The notes under the pieces: generated by a model
The model's input: the letters and a program-made list of their open reading frames with translations, nothing else
Told to the model about the DNA's origin: nothing
Databases searched by the model: none
Translations under genes and position numbers: made by a program
Shown here: positions 1 to 14,400 of the stretch, in pieces
Layout of the letters: each line of letters starts with the position of its first letter
How positions within the stretch are numbered: position 1 is the stretch's first letter
From: Erodium maritimum
Taxonomy: Eukaryota; Streptophyta; Magnoliopsida; Geraniales; Geraniaceae
Direction: 5' to 3'
Length of the DNA: 64,000 nt
NCBI GenBank assembly: GCA_963921825.1
Contig: OY997588.1
Location: 158,287,618 to 158,351,617 of the forward strand

Positions 1-1479
<1,479 letters not shown>

Positions 1480-2290
1480 GGCTATAACTAGTTACTGGTC
1501 TCACCACACAGCACACACCACCTTCTTAATTCACTATACACACACACACGTTCGCATGATGTCTTAGTCCCTTCTGTATGTTGATAGAAACATTATGTAA
1601 GGAACGGGTGGTGAATATGCCGCGTCAAAGATTGGAGATAGGATCATGTTCGTTAGCCTGCAACTTCCATCATATGAACCACAGTTTGCAGACTAGATGT
1701 ATTTTTCCAAAATGCCACTTAACACTCGCTGCCACTATTGCCGTGGCATGTATACACATGTTGTGTATTGTAATTATATGCTGGACTGTAACATGATCAT
1801 GCACGTGGCATGCATACAGAGGATAGAGGAAACAGATTAGGAGTGCCCGTCCCGAGTCATGGTGGGTGGTGGAGAACATATATATTTCCTGTAAGAGCAT
1901 CTACAGTGGGTCGGATTCAACAAGTCCGATCTAGGGTCGGATTCTGTGGGTACATTCTAACTAAAACGGACAAGTGGCAGTGGATTCAACAAGTCCGATC
2001 TAGGGTCGGATTCTGTGGGTACATTCTAACTAAAACGGACAAGTGGCAGTGGAGAGTCCCATTTTCATAAGAATGAATACTATGATTTACATTTTTAACA
2101 GGCATTCGACACTTCAATATCCTAGTATTTACCAAACACAAAACAGAAAGTTTTCATACCATATTACATCCCCATGCAAAGAACTACACTATATTACCAG
2201 GAACAAGCTTTTTTTCATCATAGTCGATGGAAAAAAAGCTACTAAGTTTAATTGTTATGTGTAAGCCTAGACAAGGCAGTGTGGAAAACA
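1480..2290. other. Intergenic region upstream of GAPB
   Basis: This stretch lies between the GAPB start codon and the stop codon of the next minus-strand gene, so it should contain the GAPB promoter and 5' UTR. It has a short CA run near 1536-1551 and a 69-bp tandem duplication (listed separately). I see no reading frame in it that resembles a known protein. Confidence 0.6.
1915..2052. repeat. Two-copy 69-bp direct tandem repeat
   Basis: The segment starting ATTCAACAAGTCCGATC at 1915 is repeated starting at 1984, and the two 69-bp copies look identical by eye. Both end in the GACAAGTGGCAGTGG block. It lies between GAPB and the next gene and has no recognised function. Such a perfect copy suggests recent local duplication. 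Confidence 0.9.
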
Positions 2291-4735
2291 TCAATAAATG
2301 TAAGGACCGTCTGCACTATTCACATACTTCTCTTCATCTTCGTCCTGTTCATCTTCTTCCTTAGCTTCATCTTGCTCCTTATTGTGTCGAAGCCGAGTAG
2401 CAACCTTATCTATGGCAGAGTTCAGCTGTTCAATCTTATTGACCAGTATTGCTCGACTCTGCAATTTGAAACCCACATAATAAGCCAATCATCCGAGTGT
2501 GGCCTAAGGTAGTAATGCTAACAAAATTCATCCCATCAATGGCATAAGGTGTTACAAGTTTATAACTAGCTTTCTGGAACTCAGAACAGAAACAAAACAA
2601 AACTACACTGGCAAGCGAGGTTCTGTATCTTTCAGGATAAAGATCAATAGATGCTTTCGGAAATGGCCATGACTCGGGTAATATATAAAAATTGTACAAG
2701 AAACACACATCCAGCATCAGGTTTTGCAAAGCATTAGCTTAAAAGAATACACAGGCTAAGTAAAGCAATGACAGTTGTAGGATATTCATACTCCAATATA
2801 TTTATGTATCAAGCAGAAAGAGTTCACGACATTTCACCTCCACAATTTTCTCTTCATCATAAAACGGAATCTTCTTCAAGAACTCCTTTCTGTTCTCTCC
2901 AACTAGAACCTTGCTGAGCTGTACATGATCCAAAGCTTTTAGTGTTTATTTGCAAGAATGGCTAGCAAAATAGAAGTAAAGAAACTCAAAGCTAGCCAAC
3001 TAACACAAATTCATGTCGTAATTGTTAAAGTAGGGGAGAGAACACCAATTTGCTCCCCAGCTTGCTCAACGACCAAGAGGAAAACCATATATTAATCACC
3101 CACAACTATCTATTAGATGAATAAAAGTAATAAACTAGAAATGGAGATATATGTAGCATTAGCATAGTACTGAACATTGCACAAGCAAGAGACAATCACT
3201 CATAATAAGAAACTACCTGAGGTGCAAATATTAGACCAAGTGCACCAACAACAGCCCCTCCAAGAACAAAGCCACTGACGAAAATGCTTGTAGAATCTGG
3301 CCTCTCACCATCTCTGTAGTTACAAAACTACCAGTTAGTTAATACTGTGGAACTAAATTTCTCCTCCATGTCTTATTCATCTGTCTACTCTTCATTCTTT
3401 TTCTTGGCTGTCATTTTTAATGGTCACAAAAACCCATCTGTAATTGAATATGAAATGTGTTTCGCAATAAGTTTCGAGTTCAATTTCTTACTTCCAAGTT
3501 TTATCCTAACTCATGGCATGTAAAGTCATGTATGTGTGTGTAACAAAGCAATACCTATGCCATGATATATAAGTGGTATTAATCAACTCTCGTTCAAGTG
3601 ATTTTCAAGGATGAAGCAAATAGGGATCCGGCCTTTCCCCTCTTCAACTTACAAATGAAGTAGTGATAGTAATACAAAAACAATACCTAGCCTGAACTAC
3701 AAGTGACGTTCTTCTTGATATAGGAAGTCGCAAGTTTCCCAAGCGGTTTGGACCGTATGACAAGTTGTATGTGCCTGCACTGCCAACAGATTGATACAAT
3801 GGCTTCGAAAAAGAACCTGAAAAATATTTAAACAACATTAACAGTATACGAAAAACAAACATAGCGACTAGACTTCATGAATTAAAAGAAGAAGAAAACA
3901 CTGTACACTGCAGATTTATACTTGGTAAATGTTCCTAAATAGTGCTGACCCATGAACTTTGTTCCCATTCAGTCCATGACCTTTGTTCTGTCCCAATTTA
4001 ATCTTAGTTCTTGAACTCCGTTTCGTTTCAATTTGATTCCTCAACCTTCCAAATTCTTTTGATTTAGTCCTAGTATAATCTCTATGGCACTGATGTGGCA
4101 GCCACTAAATAGAGACAATTTGGATGGTTTAGGAACATTTTATGGTAACTACTGGACAATTTGCACATCAAACCCAACCAGATTGCACAAATAGGTCCAT
4201 CTAAAAAATGAAATGGAAAGGAACATTGATATACAATAAGTAAATCCATATCCTCCTCTAACATATCAGAGACTTCAAGTTAAAGGTACCTACCATTAAT
4301 TCAAAGTCTTTCTTCACTTCAAAAACAGAATTTAATGAGCTAACTACTCTGAACCCTTATGCCCTATGACAGTGAATACCCAGCCACACCCACCGGCCCA
4401 ATTCTGGGCAGGAAAAATAGTACTAACATAACAACTGGGCAATCAAATCAACTAAGGTAAATAGAAAGTGATGAACGGGGAGGTACCCAGATCATAATCA
4501 TATGCAAAGATGTAAACTTAATGGGTAGAATACGGCACATATGATTCTGTAGACTACGACAGCAACTAGAACCTCCGCAATGACCGACGAAAGTAAAAAG
4601 AAGAAGAAACTGAGACAAATTTATGATGGGAAAAATCATTAAAAGAGGAGGAAACCAGAAATAGTAGTAATTACCCGATGATAGATGTACTGTGGGATTG
4701 GGTGATAGAACCAGAGAAGTCGAAAGACCGCTCAT
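2291..4735 (-). CDS. Small plastid membrane protein of unknown function (At1g42960/At5g16660-like)
   Basis: Five exons with GT/AG borders join in phase on the minus strand: 4675-4735, 3687-3816, 3217-3313, 2838-2918 and 2291-2458, giving 178 residues. The N-terminus ([14 protein letters not shown], then Ser/Arg-rich sequence to about residue 63) looks like a chloroplast transit peptide. Around residues 70-95 a Gly/Val-rich hydrophobic stretch ([21 protein letters not shown]) is a single predicted membrane segment. It is followed by a basic segment ([19 protein letters not shown]), a helical [17 protein letters not shown] stretch and a very acidic Glu/Asp tail. The order of these parts matches a family of plant plastid, probably inner-envelope, proteins without known activity. 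The family is recalled from memory. The exon structure is strong; the function is unknown. It is divergent from the MLO gene and lies upstream of GAPB on the same strand. Confidence 0.8.
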
Positions 4736-5293
4736 TTTTCCTGCCCGGAGAGAATGCAGAGGAACTGAGGTAAGTTTTGTGTTTGCTAAAATCAATAAAT
4801 CGGTTAACTTAGTTTCAGGCACTGGGCCCTCAGGCGCGCATCGATGATATCTATGCGCTCATGGAACTGGGCTGATGGGCTTTACAATGGGCCTGCAGTG
4901 AAGTGTGATGTGGGCCTGTGGAGGGTTCAACAGTAGTGTGTTAAACCCAAATACAAAGACTGAGTCTCATCTGACATATGTGGCTGGATTTTTTTATCTT
5001 GTTGTGAGACCAGTGATTGGGTATGGCTTGAAGCTGACAGAGCCAAGAATTATATGAATATCCCGATTAAACGAACATCTCAAACCAGGCATAGCTTGTA
5101 TTTTGTCAATAATGGTATTGACAAAAACATCTTAATCATTAATTCATGAACGATAATACAATGATTTACCTGAATAATTCTCAAATTTGGCTAAATGGAT
5201 GTAACAAAAAATAGCACAAACTCTTGTAACAGCATTTGCTTAAATACTAAATCTACATGGTATGTTATTAACTGAAGTGCCGGGAAAATCAAC
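4736..5293. promoter_or_regulatory. Divergent intergenic region between the plastid protein gene and MLO
   Basis: The start codons of the minus-strand plastid protein gene (4735) and the plus-strand MLO gene (5294) face away from each other across about 558 bp. Both promoters and 5' UTRs must therefore sit here or overlap. The interval is AT-rich towards the MLO side. I did not find a convincing single TATA box that decides either transcription start. Confidence 0.5.
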
Positions 5294-8200
5294 ATGGGAG
5301 GAGCAGAGGAGAGGAGCCTAAGGGAAACACCAACATGGGCTCTTGCTGTTGTTTGTGCCATTTTTGTCATCTTATCTATACTCATTGAGCATGCCATTCA
5401 CTCGCTAGGGAAGGTACTTATGTTTACATGTTGTCTTAAACCTGATCAAACTCAAACAAATCAGTTTGTTAATCTGCATTAAACGATGACAGTGGTTCCA
5501 GAAGAAGCGTAAGAAAGCTATGGGTGAAGCTCTGGAGAAACTTAAATCTGGTAAGAGACGTTAGTTGAGTTGATCCTCTACAAAAATTACTATTTTTTTT
5601 TAATTTATCAAATTTGTCCTAAATGGATCAGACTTCATCTCTCTTTCTAATAATTAAAAGACTCATATTAAATTATGATAAATATTGGAAAGTTCTTATG
5701 TATGAGAATGGGTGTGCAGAGCTGATGTTGCTAGGATTCATATCATTGTTGCTCACTGTGGGTACAAGGTTCATTTCAAAGATATGTCTTCCATCTCACT
5801 ACGGATACTCCATGCTGCCTTGTAAGTACGAAGATGACGACAGTGAGAATGGTGATGATCATAGGAGGAAGCTGCTTTATTTAGCTGATAATATAGTGCC
5901 ACGTCGCTCCTTGTCAGCTGCAACACTGGCTGATTACTGTGAAACAAAGGTAACTAACTTCATGAGACAACACATTCTTAGTATGAAGTGTGGTTCTTAG
6001 TTTTGCTCTTATTGTTTAAATTTATAGGGTAAAGTGGCGTTGATTTCACAATCAGGAGTGCACCAACTACATATATTTATATTTGTGCTAGCGGTTTTTC
6101 ATGTTCTCTACAGTGTCATGACAATGGCATTGGGAAAAGCCAAAGTATGTTCATCTCCTCCTTACTATCTACCACATTCTTATGACCTGAATGGTGAGCT
6201 TTTGCATTTTGGAATTACAAGTTGATTAACTTGTTGCTGATCAGATGAAGAAATGGAAGTCTTGGGAATCAGAGACATCTACAGCAGAGTATCAATCCAC
6301 AACTGGTCAGCTTTTTTTCTCTTTTACCCCAAAACTTGCACACTTTGACTTCATTTAATCGTGTTTGTTTCCTTGCAGATCCGGAAAGATTCAGATTCAC
6401 TCATCAAACTTCGTTCGTAATGCGACACTCTGGCCTCTCCACCACACCTGTTATGAGATGGATGGTAATTAGACTCATGGCCGTGAACCCATTTTTCTCA
6501 TGACAAAAATAGGCACCATCCTGACATATCGATTTTCAGGTTGCATTCTTTAGGCAATTTTTTGCTTCTGTGACAAAAGTGGACTACTTGACTATGCGTC
6601 ACGGATTCATCAATGTAAAATACAACTGCAACACGTTTTGTTTATGTTTCTGTCATTGCCTTGTTACGGTCCTAATGGATTAAATGCTATGCAGGCACAT
6701 CTTTCGTCGAATGGTAATTTTAACTTTCATAGGTACATCAAAAGGTCCATGGAAGATGATTTTAAGGTTGTGGTCGGTATAAGGTGTGTTTCTCTCCATT
6801 CACACCATAATGTAATTTCTTTCTCTTTTCTATCAATCCTTTAAACTCGCTTTTCTGATTATTTGCAGCTTCCCTTTATGGATGTTTGCCATCATCTTCT
6901 TGCTTCTAAATGTTTACAGTAAGTCTCTCTGGCATTCTTTCTCGCTGCTATGGCATTAGTGTTCATAGTTTAAGTGTTTTGATGAACATTCATCAATTTT
7001 GTAGGATGGCACACGCTGAGCTACTTGGCATTTGCACCACTTATTGTAAGGGTACATATTTATGTGTATACTACTAAATGATCTGTAGTAATTAAATATT
7101 TTCTGAATCACTTAGATTCTTCTGGTGGTGGGTACAAAGCTTCAACTTATAATCATGGAGATGGCTCAAGAAATCCAGGACCGGACCACAATAGTAAGAG
7201 GAGCTCCTGTGGTAGAGCCGACCAACAAGCTGTTCTGGTTCAACAGACCACATTGGATTCTCCTCTTGATACACTTCACTATGTTCCAGGTAACTAACAA
7301 TGATCCTTAATTGGAGTACAAGGTTTTGTTTGAAAAGTGCTGCCTAATTTGGCTTCACTCTTTTGCAGAATGCTTTCCAGATGGCATACTTCTTGTGGAT
7401 ATGGGTTAGTAAAAATAGTTCTACTTGATCATAAATGTCCACGCACCATATTGGATTCTAATCAGCTTGGCTTTGGCAATGTGCACCATTGCAGTACGAG
7501 TTCGGGCTCAGATCATGCTTCCATGAAAACTTGGTAGCGATATTGACGAGGGTCTTCCTTGGAGTAGCCCTGCAAATCCTCTGCAGCTACATCACTTTCC
7601 CTCTCTATGCCTTGGTGACACAAGTGAGTGTCTAACGCCTTTTGACACAAGTATATTAATCACACTTCTAATAAAAAAAGAGAATACAACTACTTGCAAA
7701 GGGTAAGACCATATCCAACTAAAAGATTAATCTTTAATGGTAGAATCCCGACCGATATAAGTGACCAGTTTAAACAAAATTTATGTGGTATTAGAGCTGA
7801 TTCGGTTCACGACTGTTTGTCATCTCCACTCTGTGGACTCCGGTCCATATGCATAATGTCTAGTTATACTGGTCCTACAGGCTAGGGGTGGGCATTGGGT
7901 GGTTAACCACCCGATGACGCCCTTTACGAACCCAACCCGATATTACTGGTTTGACATATTTTGGAACCAGCCCCAACCCATAAACCAACTTTTTACAATG
8001 AAACCAACCAGTTCACTAACCGATTGGTTAGTGGTTTTAACCAACCAACCACTTTACTACATGTAAGTACATGTTTAGATACCAATAAACATACACATAT
8101 TTCTATTTCAAGACAAAACATATTATTATATTCTCTAAAACAAAAGAAAAATTACATATAAGTCATCGTGTTCTATGTTAGCAATCCGCGTGACACAAAA

Positions 8201-8851
8201 AAGTGTTCATGGGTCATTCATCTATATCAGATCAGTGGTTAATATGAAGCCACATGCATATGATGAACAATATCGGTTTGGTTGGTTAACCGATGGTTTG
8301 CGTTTCAAGAACCGACAACCAACCGTTAACTTTCCGGTTTCGGATTTTCCGGTGCGATTTGCGGTTGGTGGTGGTTGGTTTTAGCGGTTTCGGTCTTTTT
8401 TGCCCACCCCTACTACAGGCTACACATGAAAGGAGTGTTTTACACAAAATTTACATTCTTGTCACTTGGAATATAACTGCAGATGGGGTCTCACATGAAG
8501 AAAGCAATCTTTGAAGAACAGACCGCGAAGGCGATCAAAATGTGGCAAAAGGCAGCCAAGGAGAGGACCAAGTTGAGGGAAGCAGGAGTGTTGGGAGTGG
8601 ATGGTTCTTCTACTCATTCCAGGTCTGTGATGAGTGATGAGAGCACAACAAGCAACAGTAATAGGCTGGGTCATGCAGACACTGAAAGCTTTAACTGTTC
8701 ACAAAGGTCTCAACAGTCTGATAAAAGTGAAGTGCTATCAGATTGTGAAGGTTCAGTTCACCAGAATCAGCATGAATCAAGATCACAAGAACATGAGCAC
8801 AACAACATTGAAGATTCATGCAGTGTTGATTTTTCTTTTGTAAACCTTTAA
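5294..8851 (+). CDS. MLO: MLO-family seven-transmembrane protein
   Basis: Fourteen exons join without a stop into 544 residues: 5294-5413, 5493-5550, 5720-5949, 6028-6144, 6245-6305, 6379-6464, 6540-6614, 6695-6783, 6869-6918, 7005-7045, 7116-7289, 7369-7404, 7495-7623 and 8483-8851. MLO proteins are plasma-membrane, calmodulin-binding proteins with seven membrane segments; some are needed for powdery mildew infection and others act in reproduction or root growth. Family hallmarks in order: [11 protein letters not shown] in TM1, [20 protein letters not shown] in TM2, a Cys pair in [14 protein letters not shown], then [21 protein letters not shown]. Next come the MRHGFI and [17 protein letters not shown] loop, [15 protein letters not shown], and [21 protein letters not shown]. 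The calmodulin-binding segment [15 protein letters not shown] follows TM7. The C-terminus has a D-F-S-F tetrapeptide, reported for the dicot mildew-susceptibility clade. Start chosen because it gives the usual MGG..E.SL.ETPTWA N-terminus. Clade assignment needs a tree. Confidence 0.95.
7875..8420. mobile_element. hAT-like non-autonomous element (MITE) in the last MLO intron
   Basis: The 530-bp element at 7883-8412 has perfect 12-bp terminal inverted repeats, TAGGGGTGGGCA and TGCCCACCCCTA. It is flanked by the 8-bp direct repeat CTACAGGC at 7875-7882 and 8413-8420. An 8-bp target duplication and T/CAGGGGTGGGC-type ends are hallmarks of hAT superfamily MITEs. It encodes no transposase. Its interior is rich in GGTTGGTT/AACCAACC motifs near both ends, extending the inverted symmetry. 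It lies within the 859-bp intron between exons 13 and 14 of MLO, so it should be removed by splicing. Confidence 0.9.
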
Positions 8852-10450
8852 TTGTTAGGTTGAGATTAGATATATTTGTGAATTTTTTTAATTGTAAGAA
8901 ATAAGTGAAGCTGAACATATATAGGCATATAGCAACTTTTGCTTAAAGTTTAATATTTATACAAAAAAGTCATTATTCTCTTTAGTTATTAATTTGTTTT
9001 GCAATTCACTTCATCCAAAGCATAATGGCGGATCGAAAACATTCAATAATTTACAACAACGTTCCTTACTTAAAACGTTACAAAATTACCAAAATAAAAG
9101 AAAAATAATTATTTATATGATAATTCACGTGACTAATTTTTAACACTAGATCCATTCTGGTTATAAGGTGGTATTAGGGTGAAAACTAGTAGGATCGAGC
9201 CCAAATTTATCAATGATCCATTTGATTCAAAAAATGCTTGATTTTAGCTGACGTATTTCAACTTATAAATAATAAATATTCTATATTCAATTCGGCTTTA
9301 ATAAAAATAATAATTAATTATATATCAAAAAATTGGCTAGTGAACTCATCGAGTTTTGAAATGTTGGGGAGTTTGAACTATTCGTTATAAACCACGCCTA
9401 GTTATAATCATAATCTTAGTTGGTGAACATAATCCACTTACTATTGAATTCTTATCGAAGTGAAGTTTTGAAATAGCGACGGTTTTTTATACTAAAAAGG
9501 TGCAATTTTATTAAACTTAGAATTCAACTACAAATGAGTGCATCAGAGAGAAACACTCCCTGACTATTAAGAACAGACATGGAACACAAATGTTTGATAT
9601 TCTTTTAACATTATAACCATTATAAACGGTATTGAAAACTGTTGCTTAAATGCTACATACTCTGTAAAATGCGACCGAACTTGCTTTCATCAGTTTTAAA
9701 GGGAGGAAAACGACGATGGTAGATGTGATTCAGGGATCCCTCCCATTAAAAGTCCCTGAATCCTTGGGTAGAAGTCTTGAATCTTCGCTCATTAATCATT
9801 AATATTGCAAAGGGAACAAAACAATTAAAGTAAAACAAAACCAGAGTGGTCGAGGAGGGTGTAGTGGTGGAGGCCAAAGAGAAGGACACGTCGTGACGAT
9901 TTTAGAGACGGCGGCGACGGCGGCTTTAGAGGGGCTTTAAGGTCGATTGATTTCAAGGTGAGCCAGACGACAACCACCAAAGTTGTAGAGGGGGGACCGA
10001 ACAGTATCGGAAGACGCTTCATTAGTGACGTAAGGGAGCTAACGTCGCGGTGATTAACAGTGGTACGAAAGGGGCCTTAGCAGATAAAACCTTCACAAGA
10101 CTCATAAAAGATGTGCATGAGAGAGGATATATCGAACAAACAAACATAACCATGATGAGGCCATGGCAAAGACCATGGCCATAGCTACGATTTTTCTTCG
10201 TGCGACGGTAAAGAACTCTTAAGCTATGGTTTGCCTCTCTCGTGATGAATAGTGACGCTTGATAAAGAAACCGGACAGAATTAAGGAATTTTTTTTTACA
10301 AAGTATCAAATATCAAATATAATTTTCATAGACTAAATTAATGTAAAAAATAAAATAAATTGGTATGCATATTAATTTTTTAGATCATTGAGTAAATTAT
10401 TTTTTGTCCTGGAGAGTTCCTCGGTTACAGGCATGCATTAAAAATGTTAG

Positions 10451-10454
<4 letters not shown>

Positions 10455-10498
<44 letters not shown>
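10455..10498. repeat. (TA)22 dinucleotide microsatellite
   Basis: An uninterrupted run of 44 alternating T and A bases in AT-rich intergenic DNA. It is self-complementary and probably length-variable between individuals. Confidence 0.95.
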
Positions 10499-10502
<4 letters not shown>

Positions 10503-10701
10503 TTGATATTTGTATTCAAATGATGTGTATCCTATTTTTATTAACAGTTGGGCACATGTACTAAAAAAAATCGATGAAAAGAACTAACGAGGATTTTATT
10601 AATTTATACGAAAAAAAGTTTAGGATATGAGCAATGTCATAAAACTCAAGAAGTTCTTAGATCATCCACATCGAGCCGTTCATGACTCTTGATCGTAATT
10701 T

Positions 10702-10725
10702 ACGATTCACAAATATGTGAATCGT
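10702..10725. repeat. Small perfect inverted repeat
   Basis: ACGATTCAC and GTGAATCGT form 9-bp perfect arms around the 6-base spacer AAATAT. A further GCGATTCAC follows within 10 bases. It may be a remnant of a palindromic MITE; no target duplication was found. Confidence 0.6.
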
Positions 10726-11421
10726 GAACCGCGATTCACAAAACGTAAATCACAACACAACACTCAGCCAAGCTGAATCATTTTTTTATAATCAAAATAA
10801 CACAATGTTTTAAAATCCAATTTTTTGTAAACGGTGTCCAAAATTTATAAACTTATAGTCATTAGATTCGTATTGTTCTAAATAATTTATTTAATATCTT
10901 TGATCCCAAAAAAAAAATTGATTTTCTCTTCGAATCGAGACTGACCAAAATTAATTTACATATCGAATCACGAATGTATTATTTGGTTTGTATTTAATTG
11001 ATTTTTTTATTAATTACGAGTTCAAGTTTAATTTTTATTTTAATTAATTAATTAATTTTATTTAAAATTTATTTAGTAATTATTATTTTAAGTATGAATT
11101 TAATAAACGCATAATTAATTATCCAGTCAACATATACTCAACATTTCTACAAATCATGATCTACATACATTATCACATGAATCCCGAATCCTAAACCCTG
11201 TTATATGATCTTCTTGATGTACATAGTCTTATATGACGGGCTGAATATGAGCAAGGAACGACAATTTAGACCACAACATGAGAGGTGTGGTGACTTTATG
11301 AGTCTGGTCACTAAAAATGTATATCCCTAGGATACGTGCACCATATTGGACCATTATCTATGTACAAGTAAAAAGAAGCACAGATGGAGAGAAACACACA
11401 ATTAATGATCTCTTGAGGCGA

Positions 11422-14400
11422 TCAGGTAGCTGCCACTTCGCTGCGAGAAGAATGAGATCTGGCGGTAACGCATCGAAGCAAGCAGCCCCCCGTGGCAGCT
11501 TCATTTGGGACACCATCTTCACTCTCATTGTCCTCCAATGAGATCCCCATCGTCTCCCTCGTGAACAAGTACGTAACCAACATCCCCACCACACAAACCC
11601 CGCCGAGAATCATCAGCGACGCCGTCATCCCGATCCCTCTATTCTCATGCGAAGCCCACAGGAACCCGACCGAACCTATTATGGCCCCAACTTTTCCCGC
11701 GGCCCCGGAAATGCCGTGGCACGTCGACCTGAACCTGGCCGGAAACATCTCCGCCGGCACTATGAACGTGGTCGTGTTGGGCCCGAAGTTGGAGAAGAAA
11801 AATGACAGGCCGTACAGGAACATGAAGCCGAGGATGTGGTCGTCCCAGAAAGAGTCGTAGGGGACCCCGATGGCGAAATACAGCAAGGCCATGAAGAAGA
11901 AACCCATGAGCTGGATCTTGACCCTGCCGATGCTGTCGATGAAGTAGACGGTGGCGAAGTACCCGGGGATGGTGGCGCAGGCGGCTACGGCGGCCTGGAT
12001 TTTGGCCACCAAGATGGCTTCTTGGAAGGCGTTCACCTCAGTCGTGGGAGGGATGTAGGAGGTGTAGATGTAGGATTGGAAGAGATTGCTGCTGTAGAAG
12101 ACGACGTCGACGAGAAACCAGGAGATGGAGCATGAGAAGAGATCACGGCCATGGCGGCGCAGGAAGTCCTTGGAGAGTAGAGGGTAGGACGGTGGCGATG
12201 GTGGCAGCGGTTGGTCTTCGGTTATTTGGCTGAGTGAGACGCTTAGGACTTTTTCCATGTCCTTGGCTGCTTGTAGGACGTCACGTTCAATCAAAGCTGT
12301 GTACCTTTACAATTTTAGCTACTATATTAAAAAAAAATACACATAAAAAATATTGGCTAAACATTGTTTTTTTTCGAAACGAGTAAAATAGGGATATGCA
12401 CTACTGTGAAAAATAAACCATATAAGGTATGACGTAAAAGTCATGGGTTTTAGAATATCGTCCGACTTGCCCGTAGCCAGACCAACTCTCATGGACCCGT
12501 AGAAATAGTCTACTTTGGGTCGTAGACACTAACTCAACAATCCCCTTACCAACATTTCAAAAGGACAAAACAGAAAATAAAGAATCCGAACACCGAAATG
12601 AAAAATACAACCCAAACTAAGCCAGGTATCATAATAAGTCAATGAAAAATAAAGTGCTCTTAATGCGGTTTTTTCGAGACTTTCCAGCATCCGTTGTCCC
12701 GAGTCTATGGGTATAGTCCTCGTGGTTCCTGAGCCTCCTCCTCCACCCGTAGCTTGTGATCTTGTGAGATCAGACCTGTAAGCTTCAGTGCCTTCTTCAT
12801 ACCAGCAGACCTCGTATATTGGTGTCCACCTCGTCCCTTCCCCTTGGACTTCATTGCCTTCGATCGAATGGGACCCACTCCCCCAGCTTGGTCCCGCGGG
12901 TCCTTATGCTTCCCTTACTTCGGGGTCTCCTCACCTGCAAATATATTAGGAAGATACTGTCCCCACCCTCCTCGATGTTAGCTAGGATGTCAGGATTTGC
13001 AATACTCGGTTGTCCCGCTAACTCTTTCGGGGATGCCCCTAGCTTTTTAGGAACTGCCCACTCCAGAGCATTTTTAGCCAAGTCGCCAGACTCCGACCAG
13101 GAATCCTCATTTCCCCCCATCACCTGAAATCCCGGGGGCGCTAGAATACCCTTACCAGTACCTTCTCTAGACCCCCCCACATAATCCTTATTCAAATCAA
13201 GGATGAGGGAGGTCAACAAATCGTCCACCAATGTGTCCCGTGTCACCTGCGGGGCCCTCCAAAACGTATTGAGGAGACGATCCACATCTAGCTATTTCGG
13301 CACCCGAATAGATTCATCATACCGGATTTCCTCCCGACCAATTCCAGGCAGATAAGCAGTACATTCGGTCATACGGTAGGTTAGTCTACCACACCAAGTG
13401 CAGAAACCTAGTAGTCGTTCATACTATAATCCCACTAGGGAGGGTTAGGCATGACCTCAGAATCAGAGACGAATACGTCTTCTCAATGGTTGACCCACAT
13501 CCAGGCCGATCCTCATCCACAAAAAATCATTCGAGCGGCGTACTATATGAATAGGGCCAGTAGTTACCTGAGTTCCCAAGGCCGCTTCAAGGAGGGCACG
13601 AAACGGGGCATTCCGAACATCCCCTGGGACATTTATCTCTCGGACCCCAATCTCCATACACCCGAACTTGATGTCATCGGGTCGCATGCAGGCCAAGAGC
13701 GGGACCAACATCACTGGATAACCCTTGAAGCTCCAGGTGCACTGGTGTCGAATATTCTCCATGGTTTCCCAGGACGGGAAATGGAAGGCAACCACGTCCT
13801 TGGTCAGGTATTCGATCTACAGGTCGTCGACCTTCCAGTGTTGGAGCATTAGCTTACATAAGGCTATCTAGTTGAGGCGTCCTATACTCGCGACCTTTCT
13901 TGCGAAGGAAAAGCGATACCGACCATTCGCCTCAGCCGGGATGACCTCCGTCGGGATCTCCTAGATGTCATCTTCATCTTTTTAGTCTGGTACCACCGGC
14001 CGCGTCCCCGTCGTTGAGCCGGACAGTTTGATGATGGCCCTCACCGAATTTGTCACAACCAGAGTCGAGCAAGCCGGAGATAACATGGGAGAGGCCTTTG
14101 TCACGTCTCGAGGTCGCGATGCTTGCCCGGCCTCTGCATGTGGTAGGCGAAGATTTGGACAGGTCGGCACCTGACTTGTCGCTGCCTGACGGGATCGACT
14201 CGGAGCTTGCATGCCCTCCAGCATACCCCCCGACGTCGTGTGACGGTCGCGTGGAAGTGCAAACGACGGTTGGGTGTCGGGTTGCTTTGGATCTGGAAGA
14301 ATATGATGTGGGGGAAAGTTCATGTCGGGGATGAAAGGTTGGGGGGACTGATTCACGTCCGAGACGATGGTATCCGACACTAAGGGCTGGGGGATAGTCA

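Larger units (their letters stand above)
8852..11421. other. Intergenic region between MLO and the phosphate transporter
   Basis: About 2.6 kb that starts with the MLO 3' UTR. Most is strongly AT-rich and without a convincing reading frame. A more GC-rich patch at about 9,830-10,310 has short open frames on the minus strand that match nothing I recognise. A (TA)n run and a small inverted repeat are listed separately. The right end contains the 3' UTR of the minus-strand phosphate transporter. Confidence 0.55.

Noticed and set aside
9825..10309. Possible small minus-strand gene in the intergenic region
   Set aside because: Two adjacent short frames without recognisable sequence, splice support or promoter context.
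11492..12135. Plus-strand open frames over the phosphate transporter
   Set aside because: Antisense shadows of transporter exon 2, whose minus-strand translation matches PHT1.
14050..14334. Plus-strand frame opposite the LINE ORF1 remnant
   Set aside because: The recognisable DUF4283-like sequence is on the minus strand; this is its shadow.
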